Shown: positions 1 to 5,294 of the stretch, piece after piece
Position numbering within the stretch: the first letter of the stretch is position 1
How the letters are laid out: each line of letters starts with the position of its first letter
NCBI GenBank assembly: GCA_020720565.1
Contig: DYOK01000179.1
Span: 1-5,294 of the forward strand
Length of the DNA stretch: 5,294 nucleotides
Source of the DNA: Acetofilamentum sp.
GTDB taxonomy: Bacteria; Bacteroidota; Bacteroidia; Bacteroidales; JAFGXI01
Direction: 5' to 3'
The notes under the pieces: model-generated
What the model was told of the DNA's origin: nothing
What the model saw: only the letters and a program-made list of their open reading frames with translations
Database searches by the model: none
Position numbers and translations under genes: made by a program

Positions 1-522
1 CAGTTGTACGATGAGCGTTTGTTAAAGGAATTGTATCCATTTGCACTGCTTTACTTATTGATCTCTATCTTGCTCGTATTCTTGGCATTTCTGTTCTATC
101 AAGTCAAGATGAACCAAATGCAAGAGCTCGAAGAAATTAACAATACCGAACCGAAAGAAAGCAAGATGCCTCAACCACCTAATGCATCAGAAATAATTGA
201 ACATGTGGCAGTGAAAAGCGGCAATAAAATTGCCATTATCAAGCTGTCCGAGATTTTATATATCCAAGCCGATGGCGATTATATTTCGATTGTGACCCAA
301 GACAGAAGATACTTAAAGGAGCAGACTATGAAGTCGATTGAGGCCAGTTTGCCCGAATCGGAATTTGTACGAATACATCGCTCGTGCATTGTCAACATTC
401 ATTCTATTTCGAGAATAGAGTTGTACGAAAAACAAACTCAAATGCTCAGTCTCAACAATGGACAACAAGTTAAAATGAGTCCTTCGGGGTATAAAATACT
501 AAGGCAACGACTTAATATTTAG
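1..522 (+). CDS. Membrane-anchored LytTR-domain DNA-binding protein (5' end outside window)
   Basis: The reading frame is open to the left edge (codon 1-3 is CAG), so this is probably the C-terminal part of a longer protein; a TTG at position 4 is only a nominal start. Residues are counted from that TTG. Residues about 11-33 (LYPFALLYLLIS... onward) form one hydrophobic membrane segment, followed by a polar linker to about residue 67. Residues about 68-170 match a LytTR DNA-binding domain: I..L.EILYIQADGDYISI, then LPESEFVRIHRSCIVNI and the closing GYKILRQRL. LytTR proteins bind direct-repeat sites upstream of target genes. No receiver (CheY-like) domain is visible before the LytTR part; the membrane segment takes its place, which suggests a one-component sensor or a TPR/7TM-type sensor fused to LytTR. 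The missing N terminus would decide. The TAG stop is at 520-522. The LytTR call is firm, the sensor type is inference. Confidence 0.88.
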   Translation, partial: QLYDERLLKELYPFALLYLLISILLVFLAFLFYQVKMNQMQELEEINNTEPKESKMPQPPNASEIIEHVAVKSGNKIAIIKLSEILYIQADGDYISIVTQDRRYLKEQTMKSIEASLPESEFVRIHRSCIVNIHSISRIELYEKQTQMLSLNNGQQVKMSPSGYKILRQRLNI

Positions 523-736
523 GCGACTTTTAAAATCAATAAGAGTTCGACAAAGTTTTTAAACTGCTTAATATTCAGTGCTTTTCAAACTTAAGGTCTT
601 CGGTCTATTTCTTGGTTTTGTAAGTGGTATTTTATCATGCGTTTAGGTAAATAAAATACGACATTAGATTATTCAAAGTACTTCATGCTGAATGTCTATC
701 GTACAATGAACTTTTTATTAGTTTAACGAAATAAGG
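523..736. other. Convergent intergenic gap, no gene seen
   Basis: This 214-nt AT-rich gap lies between the 3' ends of two convergent genes (LytTR protein and the deformylase-like lipoprotein). I see no coding frame of credible length. No classic GC-stem plus T-tract terminator is evident for either gene. The best structure is an imperfect inverted repeat at 660-696 (GACATT ... AATGTC), listed separately. Confidence 0.6.
660..696. repeat. Imperfect inverted repeat in the convergent gap
   Basis: GACATT at 660-665 is matched by AATGTC at 691-696, and the centre contains the palindrome AAGTACTT. Between these the arms match only partly (AGATTATTC against CATGCTG). It could be a weak transcript-end hairpin shared by the two convergent genes, but no T-tract follows directly on either strand. 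The match may be chance in AT-rich DNA. Confidence 0.25.
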
Positions 737-1381
737 TTAAATCAAGCGATCGATAAACAAGATACCGTGTAAATGGTCTATTTCGTGTTGAAAGATAATG
801 CCAGTAAACAGGGTGGACGAAAACCCATCGACCACTTCTCGGTGATGCGAACCATCAAGTAAATCGTATTCGATTCCTACAGCCCGATAGCGCAAGGTGC
901 GTCCTGTTACATTGGGCACCGACAAACAGCCATCGCCATTAAAGTTGACCATTAATTCCGAAGTCATTACTATTTTACAGTTAAGATAAACTTCGAATGG
1001 TTTACCTGTTTTGTCGAGTCGTTTAACCCAAATTACATTTCGATTTATACCCAATTGTGGTGCTGCAATGCCCACACCACCCTCGTCGAGCATGGCTTTT
1101 TTCATTCGATTGATTAAAGTTGTTAAGTACACATCGTTAGAATCTGGCACAATCACATCAATTGACGTTTTTCTGAGTACCAACGAATCGGCATAGTTAG
1201 TAGTTAGAAACACCCGCATGGACATAGCAGTATCCCCAAACATGATACAATCTTTTTCCATTTGAGTCCATTCTAAATTGGCTTCGACTACTGGCGTTGG
1301 AGAAATTACAATCTGATTGTTTTCTTTTTCGCAACTTGCCAACACGAAATGAAAGAAAATTCCATATATGAATTGGAGCAT
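737..1381 (-). CDS. Peptide deformylase-family protein with lipoprotein signal peptide
   Basis: The 214-residue protein carries all three peptide deformylase motifs: GVGIAAPQ (102-109), GCLSVP (151-156) and QHEIDHLHG (198-206). The metal ligands Cys152, His199 and His203 and the catalytic Glu200 are all present, so the enzyme is predicted to be active. Peptide deformylase removes the formyl group from the first methionine of new proteins in the cytoplasm. The unusual part is the N terminus: a hydrophobic stretch (residues 2-16) ends in the lipobox LASC, with Cys17 as the likely lipidated residue, followed by about 60 residues before the usual catalytic region. This predicts export and membrane anchoring. 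The ATG at 1379-1381 is the only start available; the frame runs upstream to a TAA without another ATG, GTG or TTG. The signal lacks a basic n-region. One residue differs from the standard motif II: Asp150 in place of Glu in EGCLS. The gene stands alone, divergent from the TonB-dependent receptor. Family is certain; location and substrate are inference. Confidence 0.9.
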   Translation of the reverse strand: MLQFIYGIFFHFVLASCEKENNQIVISPTPVVEANLEWTQMEKDCIMFGDTAMSMRVFLTTNYADSLVLRKTSIDVIVPDSNDVYLTTLINRMKKAMLDEGGVGIAAPQLGINRNVIWVKRLDKTGKPFEVYLNCKIVMTSELMVNFNGDGCLSVPNVTGRTLRYRAVGIEYDLLDGSHHREVVDGFSSTLFTGIIFQHEIDHLHGILFIDRLI

Positions 1382-1451
1382 GACTGATTTTTTTGCTAAG
1401 TTATATTAAAAAGTTGAAATAGAACAAAATCGAATATTTCCATGTAAGAAC

Positions 1452-1486
1452 TAATTGTCTAAATGTTTGTTAATTATCTAATTATC
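1452..1486. repeat. Three direct copies of TAATTRTC in the divergent control region
   Basis: TAATTGTC occurs at 1452-1459 and TAATTATC at 1471-1478 and again directly adjoining at 1479-1486. They lie between the start of the deformylase-like gene and the start of the TonB-dependent receptor gene, where an operator could be expected. The sequence is very AT-rich, so chance is a real alternative. No known regulator motif is recognised. Confidence 0.3.
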
Positions 1487-1596
1487 AGCATGTTGTGTCC
1501 TGTCTGTATAAATCGTTTCGGACAAATTGCTGTTTAATAAATTACCCTTCTATACAAAACTATTCTTTTCGGGCATTCTGAATTCGGATTTATTAT

Positions 1597-1604
1597 TATT
1601 TTTG
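1597..1604 (+). promoter_or_regulatory. Bacteroidota -7 box for the TonB-dependent receptor gene
   Basis: TATTTTTG is an exact match to the TAnnTTTG -7 element used by the Bacteroidota primary sigma factor. No good -33 TTTG is seen at the usual distance; TCTG at 1577-1580 is a poor candidate. Transcription would begin near 1610, leaving a leader of about 40 nt before the ATG at 1650. This placement supports the 1650 start over upstream in-frame alternatives. Confidence 0.5.
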
Positions 1605-1649
1605 CAGCGTTATATCAAAATGGGAATAACGTATTTCAATTCAATAAAT

Positions 1650-3623
1650 ATGAAGAATTTATATGTGGCAATCGTCGGTATTGCGTTAACAAATCTGGGA
1701 TTGTTTGCTCAAGAAAGCCCTGATACCACTCAGCAATTGAATGTGAATAGATTGGGCGAAGTCGAAATTATTGAGCATAAAAACCAATATACGCTGAGCA
1801 AAAAGCAAAGCGTCGATTTTAATCTGCAAGATGTGGGGCAAGCCATACAGCAAACCCCTTCGGTATGGTGGATTAATACGGGTAGTCGTAACGAATCGTC
1901 GGTAAGTATTAAAGGCTTTGATACGCGAGGCATTCCGCTTTACATTGACGGTGTGCCAGTATATGTGCCCTACGATGGATTAATGGATTTGAGCCGTTTT
2001 AAAACTTTTGGATACAGCCGTATCGATGTGAATAAAGGTCTTACCCCAATGGCATACGGGCCCAACACCATTGGCGGTGCCATCAATTTGATCACATTAA
2101 AACCCACTAAAAAAATCGAAATTCAGGCTTTAGCGGGTGCATTCAGTGGACAAGGTTATCAATATGGAATTAGCATTGGCTCGCACTTAAAAAAGTTTTA
2201 TGCACTTGCCGACTATTACCACACGCAGCAGACTGCTTATCCTTTGTCGTCGGAATTTGAACCTATTAAAAACGAAGATGGTAAGGAGCGGAACAATGCT
2301 TATTTTAATGATAACAACATGCATTTTAAGTTGGGTTTTACGCCAAACGAAAATAACGAATACAGCATTAATGTGAATTATCAAACTGGAGAGAAAGGCA
2401 CACCACCTTACTCGGGTATCGATCCCTTACAATCGGCTAGATTTTGGAAATGGCCTGTGTGGAATAAAAGCGGTATTTATTTCTTGAGCAAAACCAAACT
2501 TCTCGATGGATTTGCTTTTAAAACCAGATTATATTATGATCGATTCGAAAATCAGTTACAGAGTTACGATGACAGCACTTACTCCAGTCAAACTAAAAAA
2601 TATGCGTTCAATAGTTTTTACGATGATTACAGTCTTGGAGGCAATTTGGTATTCGAGGTTTCGAAAATTAAAAATAACCAACTCAATGTGTCGGTGCATC
2701 TTAAACAAGACTACCACAGCGAACACAATCAAGACGAGCCCATACGCCGAACCAACGATCAAACCTTAAGTTTTGGTTTAGACGATGTGTATCGTCTTGG
2801 CTCAAAATTTAAAGTGATAATTGGCTTGAGTTATAATATCAGACAAGGTCTTTTAGCCGAAGAATTTTTCGCCAACACCGATTCCATTGGCACTATCGAC
2901 CCTAAAATGGATAATGGCTTTAACGAGCAACTTGGTTTGCGATATCAAATTAGCACCAAATGGATGGTGATGGCTTCTGTAGCCAGAAAATCACGATTTG
3001 CGACCATGAAAGAACGTTATTCGTACAAAATGGGAAAAGGCCTACCCAATCCCGAATTGCTATCGGAAAAAGCAAGCCATTACGATTTTGAAACCTCATA
3101 CGAAATTAACTCTAAACTGAGTTTGGGGGGCAATCTGTTTTTTGTCGATGTAACCGATGTGATTCAGACGGTCGATAATGTAGAGCCAGGCAAGTCGCAA
3201 ATGCAAAATACAGGTGCGGCCGAATATATTGGAGCCGATTTAAACGTGCAGATTAACCCGATAAAGTGGGTTAATGCCTCGCTTAACTACGGCTATATCG
3301 AAAGGCATAATCTCAGTCATCCGGAGTTAAAGTTTACCGACTTGCCAGTGCACAAAGTGCAAGCACATATCAATATCAAACCTTTAAAAGATTTGAATTT
3401 TAATCTTAATGCCTTGTATTATGGCGACCGATACAGTACCAGTTATGGTTTTGCTGCTCAAGCATTTACTTGCGTCAATATGTCGGGGCAATATGCATAC
3501 AAAGGATTTGAACTTAGTTTAGGACTTAATAATATTTTTGATGTTAATTATGCCTATTCCGAAGGGTTTCCTGCACCAAGCCGTAACTTTTTTGCAACGC
3601 TAGTTTATAAATTTGCAAAGTAG
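1650..3623 (+). CDS. TonB-dependent outer-membrane receptor
   Basis: This 657-residue protein is an outer-membrane beta-barrel transporter that takes up a scarce ligand using energy passed from TonB-ExbB-ExbD. Residues 1-20 (MKNLYVAIVGIALTNLGLFA) form a signal peptide, probably cut before QES. A plug domain spans about 45-150, including IQQTPSVWWINTGSRNESS, VSIKGFDTRGIPLYIDGVPV and the closing YGPNTIGGAINLIT. The rest is barrel, with a late NIFDVNYAYSEGFPAPSRNF segment and the end FFATLVYKFAK typical of the final strand. There is no carboxypeptidase-like N-terminal domain and no SusD partner nearby, so it resembles simple siderophore, metal or vitamin receptors more than SusC glycan importers. 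The ligand cannot be named. The frame is open upstream to a TTG at 1527 and an ATG at 1620; the ATG at 1650 is chosen because it gives a proper signal peptide and sits downstream of the promoter box at 1597. Monocistronic, ending at the terminator at 3651-3687. Confidence 0.95.
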   Translation: MKNLYVAIVGIALTNLGLFAQESPDTTQQLNVNRLGEVEIIEHKNQYTLSKKQSVDFNLQDVGQAIQQTPSVWWINTGSRNESSVSIKGFDTRGIPLYIDGVPVYVPYDGLMDLSRFKTFGYSRIDVNKGLTPMAYGPNTIGGAINLITLKPTKKIEIQALAGAFSGQGYQYGISIGSHLKKFYALADYYHTQQTAYPLSSEFEPIKNEDGKERNNAYFNDNNMHFKLGFTPNENNEYSINVNYQTGEKGTPPYSGIDPLQSARFWKWPVWNKSGIYFLSKTKLLDGFAFKTRLYYDRFENQLQSYDDSTYSSQTKKYAFNSFYDDYSLGGNLVFEVSKIKNNQLNVSVHLKQDYHSEHNQDEPIRRTNDQTLSFGLDDVYRLGSKFKVIIGLSYNIRQGLLAEEFFANTDSIGTIDPKMDNGFNEQLGLRYQISTKWMVMASVARKSRFATMKERYSYKMGKGLPNPELLSEKASHYDFETSYEINSKLSLGGNLFFVDVTDVIQTVDNVEPGKSQMQNTGAAEYIGADLNVQINPIKWVNASLNYGYIERHNLSHPELKFTDLPVHKVQAHINIKPLKDLNFNLNALYYGDRYSTSYGFAAQAFTCVNMSGQYAYKGFELSLGLNNIFDVNYAYSEGFPAPSRNFFATLVYKFAK

Positions 3624-3650
3624 AGTATTGGGTATTACAGATAGTATCAT

Positions 3651-3687
3651 AAAAAAACACCATGCAATCTATGTATGGTGTTTTTTT
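3651..3687. terminator. Bidirectional intrinsic terminator
   Basis: A7 plus CACCAT (3651-3663) pairs perfectly with ATGGTG plus T7 (3675-3687). On the + strand the stem extends through a G-U wobble and two more pairs to a 5-nt loop at 3667-3671. T-tracts follow on both strands, so it can end the TonB-dependent receptor transcript (+) and the tRNA-Val(GAC) transcript (-). On the - strand the inner extension holds an A-C mismatch, but 13 outer pairs remain. Confidence 0.88.
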
Positions 3688-3689
3688 TG

Positions 3690-3764
3690 TGAAGCTTATT
3701 GGACTCGAACCAATGACCCCTACCCTGTCAAGGTAATGCTCTAAACCAACTGAGCTAAAGCTCC
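3690..3764 (-). tRNA. tRNA-Val, anticodon GAC
   Basis: The - strand folds as a complete cloverleaf of 75 nt. The acceptor stem is GGAGCTT/AAGCTTC, the D stem GCTC/GAGC, the anticodon stem TTACC/GGTAG with loop TTGACAG, and the T arm ATTGG-TTCGAGT-CCAAT. The anticodon GAC reads valine codons GUC and GUU. The discriminator base is A, as expected for valine. The CCA end is not encoded (CAA follows the discriminator), so it must be added by the CCA-adding enzyme. The terminator hairpin begins two bases after the discriminator. It lies 46 nt downstream of tRNA-Val(TAC) on the same strand. Confidence 0.96.
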
Positions 3765-3781
3765 AAGTTCGGATTTATTTT

Positions 3782-3809
3782 AAAAAAAAAGCCTCCAAAA
3801 GGAAGCTTT
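3782..3809 (-). terminator. Terminator-like hairpin between the two tRNA-Val genes
   Basis: Read on the - strand, AAAGCTTCC (3809 to 3801) and GGAGGCTTT (3796 to 3788) form a 9-bp stem with one T-G wobble and a TTTT loop, followed by a run of nine T (3790 to 3782). The pair that is a wobble on the - strand is a C-A mismatch on the + strand, which fits - strand use. It starts two bases after the discriminator of tRNA-Val(TAC) and lies upstream of tRNA-Val(GAC). Confidence 0.75.
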
Positions 3810-3810
3810 G

Positions 3811-3885
3811 TGGGCAATATAGGGCTCGAACCTATGACCCCCTGGGTGTAAACCAGGTGCTCTGAACCAACTGAGCTAATCACCC
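3811..3885 (-). tRNA. tRNA-Val, anticodon TAC
   Basis: The - strand gives a 75-nt cloverleaf. The acceptor stem is GGGTGAT/ATTGCCC, the D stem GCTC/GAGC, the anticodon stem CCTGG/CCAGG with loop TTTACAC, and the T arm ATAGG-TTCGAGC-CCTAT. The anticodon TAC reads GUA and, by wobble, other valine codons. The discriminator is A and CCA is not encoded. The start GGGTGATTAGCTCAG resembles well-known bacterial tRNA-Val(UAC). It is the promoter-proximal member of the valine tRNA pair, with a promoter at 3922-3953. Confidence 0.96.
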
Positions 3886-3921
3886 TTTTTATATGAACTG
3901 CTCCTTTTTTTAAAGGTGACG

Positions 3922-3953
3922 CAAAGGTAATTCTATTTTGGTATTCTGCCAAA
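3922..3953 (-). promoter_or_regulatory. Promoter of the tRNA-Val genes
   Basis: On the - strand, TTTG (3953 to 3950) lies 20 nt before TACCTTTG (3929 to 3922). This matches the Bacteroidota -33 TTTG and -7 TAnnTTTG elements with a usual spacing. Transcription would begin near 3915, about 30 nt before the 5' end of tRNA-Val(TAC). This gives the tRNAs their own promoter, independent of folC upstream. Confidence 0.8.
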
Positions 3954-3980
3954 TGTTTTTTTCGATTTTTAACAAAAAAA

Positions 3981-5267
3981 CTAAACCACTTCGGCAACCA
4001 CAAAGGTACTACCACCCACAAATATCAGGTCTTGTGCAAGTGCCGATTGTTTAGCAGCGACTAAAGCATTTGATACATTGGTATATACGTTTCCTTTTAA
4101 ACCGATATCGAAACCTTTCTGTGCAAGCTCATTGGCGTCCAAAGCACGAGGAATTTGTGCTTGTGTAAAATAATATGTGGCTTGTTTGGGAAGCATTTCT
4201 AATATTTTGTCAATCGATTTGTCGCCTACCATGCCCCAAACCATATGCAAATTTCGATATGGGGTTTGCTCAATTTGGTCTAAAACCCATTTAATGCCGT
4301 CTTGGTTGTGCCCTGTATCGCAAACTACCATGGGGTTAGACGAAAGAATCTGCCACCTGCCCTGCAAGCCAGTTTGCTCGGCAGCATGTTCTAAAGCTTG
4401 GTACAAGTGTGCTGTGTCGAGTTTAAATTGAGCTTTAATTTGTTCGAATGCAGCAACAACGGTCAAAATATTTTTTTGCTGATAGAATCCCAATAAATCG
4501 AGTTTTAATTGCGGGTACAGAAGGACTGAGCCTTTATAAATATCAAATATTTGTTTTTGGTCGATACTTTTAAGTGCAAGTGGACAGTTGTAATCTAAAT
4601 CGGCAAAACGAATTGAGCTGTCTTTTTCACGTGCCATTTGCTCAAATACCGATGCGTAAGCTTGGTCGTACTGTCCAACGACTACAGGAATTTTAGGTTT
4701 GATAATGCCCGCTTTTTCTATTGCAATTAGCGGTAGTGTTTCGCCTAGGAACTGCATGTGGTCGAGCGAAATGTTGGTGATAACCGATAATTCTGGCGTA
4801 ATCACATTCGTCGAGTCGAGGCGTCCGCCCATTCCTGTTTCTACGATGGCTATATCGACCTGCTCACTACGGAAATAGTCGAAAGCCATAAACACCGTCA
4901 TTTCAAAAAAAGAGGGCTTGACTTGGTCGATAAATTCACGGTTGTCTGCTATAAATTCCGTAACAAATTCTGGGCGAACCATTTGGCCGTCAATTTTAAT
5001 ACGTTCTCTAAAATCGCTCAGATGTGGCGAAGTATATAAGCCCGTTTTGTAGCCCGCGGCCTGAAAAATTGATGCCAACATATGCGATGTAGAGCCTTTC
5101 CCGTTAGTTCCCGCCACATGGATGCTTTTAAAACTGCGGTGAGGAAAATTTAAATGCTTGTCAAAAGCTAAACTATTCGATAAATCGGCTTTGTACGCCG
5201 CTTGACCAATTCGCTGAAACATGGGTAAGCTATTGAACAAAAAATCTAAGGTGTCTTGATAGTTCAT
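3981..5267 (-). CDS. folC: Bifunctional folylpolyglutamate synthase / dihydrofolate synthase
   Basis: FolC is a cytoplasmic ATP-dependent ligase that adds glutamate to dihydropteroate to make dihydrofolate, and then further glutamates to reduced folates. The 428-residue protein has the ATP-binding loop GTNGKGS (53-59), TSPHL (79-83) and FRERI (86-90), ETGMGGRLDSTN (143-154), SLDH (167-170), EKAGIIK (184-190), the GRWQ segment that opens the C-terminal Mur ligase domain (303-306), and DTGHNQDG (317-324), a variant of the usual D-x-AHN. The length is normal and no frame break is seen. The ATG at 5265-5267 is chosen because it gives the family-like start MNYQDTLDFLFNSLPMFQRIG; an in-frame GTG eight codons upstream (5289-5291) adds only an unconserved stretch. 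No promoter is seen in the 27 nt upstream before the window ends, so it may be transcribed from outside. Whether it is also dihydrofolate synthase, rather than folylpolyglutamate synthase alone, is inferred from the usual bacterial form. Confidence 0.96.
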   Translation of the reverse strand: MNYQDTLDFLFNSLPMFQRIGQAAYKADLSNSLAFDKHLNFPHRSFKSIHVAGTNGKGSTSHMLASIFQAAGYKTGLYTSPHLSDFRERIKIDGQMVRPEFVTEFIADNREFIDQVKPSFFEMTVFMAFDYFRSEQVDIAIVETGMGGRLDSTNVITPELSVITNISLDHMQFLGETLPLIAIEKAGIIKPKIPVVVGQYDQAYASVFEQMAREKDSSIRFADLDYNCPLALKSIDQKQIFDIYKGSVLLYPQLKLDLLGFYQQKNILTVVAAFEQIKAQFKLDTAHLYQALEHAAEQTGLQGRWQILSSNPMVVCDTGHNQDGIKWVLDQIEQTPYRNLHMVWGMVGDKSIDKILEMLPKQATYYFTQAQIPRALDANELAQKGFDIGLKGNVYTNVSNALVAAKQSALAQDLIFVGGSTFVVAEVV

Positions 5268-5294
5268 AAAATCAATAAAATATTGAAGCACAAA

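Noticed and set aside
1011..1196. Open frame on the + strand inside the deformylase-like gene
   Set aside because: It is antisense to a clearly coding region with catalytic motifs and has no family features.
1425..1432. CGATTTTG on the - strand as promoter box for the deformylase-like gene
   Set aside because: It lacks the TA of TAnnTTTG and there is no TTTG at the -33 position.
2506..2769. Open frames on both strands inside the TonB-dependent receptor gene (also at 1730-1933 and 2187-2384)
   Set aside because: The receptor frame is continuous and recognisable throughout; these are out-of-frame shadows.
3690..3885. tRNA genes as an integration (att) site
   Set aside because: No integrase, no repeated tRNA 3' fragment and no foreign-looking DNA are seen nearby in the window.
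3957..3980. T-rich/A-rich stretch just after the folC stop as a terminator
   Set aside because: Only T-A pairs could form a stem and there is no GC core; too weak to call.
3755..4021. Open frame on the - strand covering the tRNA-Val(TAC) gene and the end of folC
   Set aside because: It runs through a tRNA gene and its promoter and overlaps the folC 3' end in another frame; its sequence matches no protein family.
4177..4431. Open frame on the + strand opposite folC
   Set aside because: It is antisense to conserved FolC motifs including DTGHN and GRWQ; it has no independent support.

Overview
The window looks like ordinary chromosome from a member of the Bacteroidota. Evidence: AT-rich intergenic DNA, no clear Shine-Dalgarno sequences before the genes, two good matches to the Bacteroidota promoter box TAnnTTTG, a LytTR-domain membrane regulator, a TonB-dependent receptor, and tRNA genes without an encoded CCA end. 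The exact genus cannot be read from the sequence.

Layout, left to right. 1-522 (+): the 3' end of a membrane-anchored LytTR DNA-binding protein, cut by the window edge. 523-736: a convergent gap with no gene. 737-1381 (-): a peptide deformylase-type enzyme with all catalytic motifs but a lipoprotein signal at its N terminus. 1382-1649: a divergent control region holding a TAnnTTTG promoter box and three copies of TAATTRTC. 1650-3623 (+): a complete TonB-dependent outer-membrane receptor. 3651-3687: a strong hairpin with T-tracts on both sides, serving as terminator for the receptor and for the tRNA gene facing it. 3690-3764 (-) and 3811-3885 (-): tRNA-Val(GAC) and tRNA-Val(TAC), separated by 46 nt that contain a second terminator-like hairpin. 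3922-3953 (-): a well-formed promoter for the tRNAs. 3981-5267 (-): folC, the bifunctional folylpolyglutamate/dihydrofolate synthase.

The genes do not form one operon and alternate in orientation. The LytTR protein is likely a signalling regulator, the deformylase-like lipoprotein is predicted to sit in the envelope, the receptor imports an unidentified ligand, and folC and the tRNAs are housekeeping. I see no mobile element, CRISPR array or obvious new multi-gene system. The item most worth a second look is the lipoprotein form of peptide deformylase, because the known substrate of that enzyme is cytoplasmic. The second is the terminator between the two valine tRNA genes.
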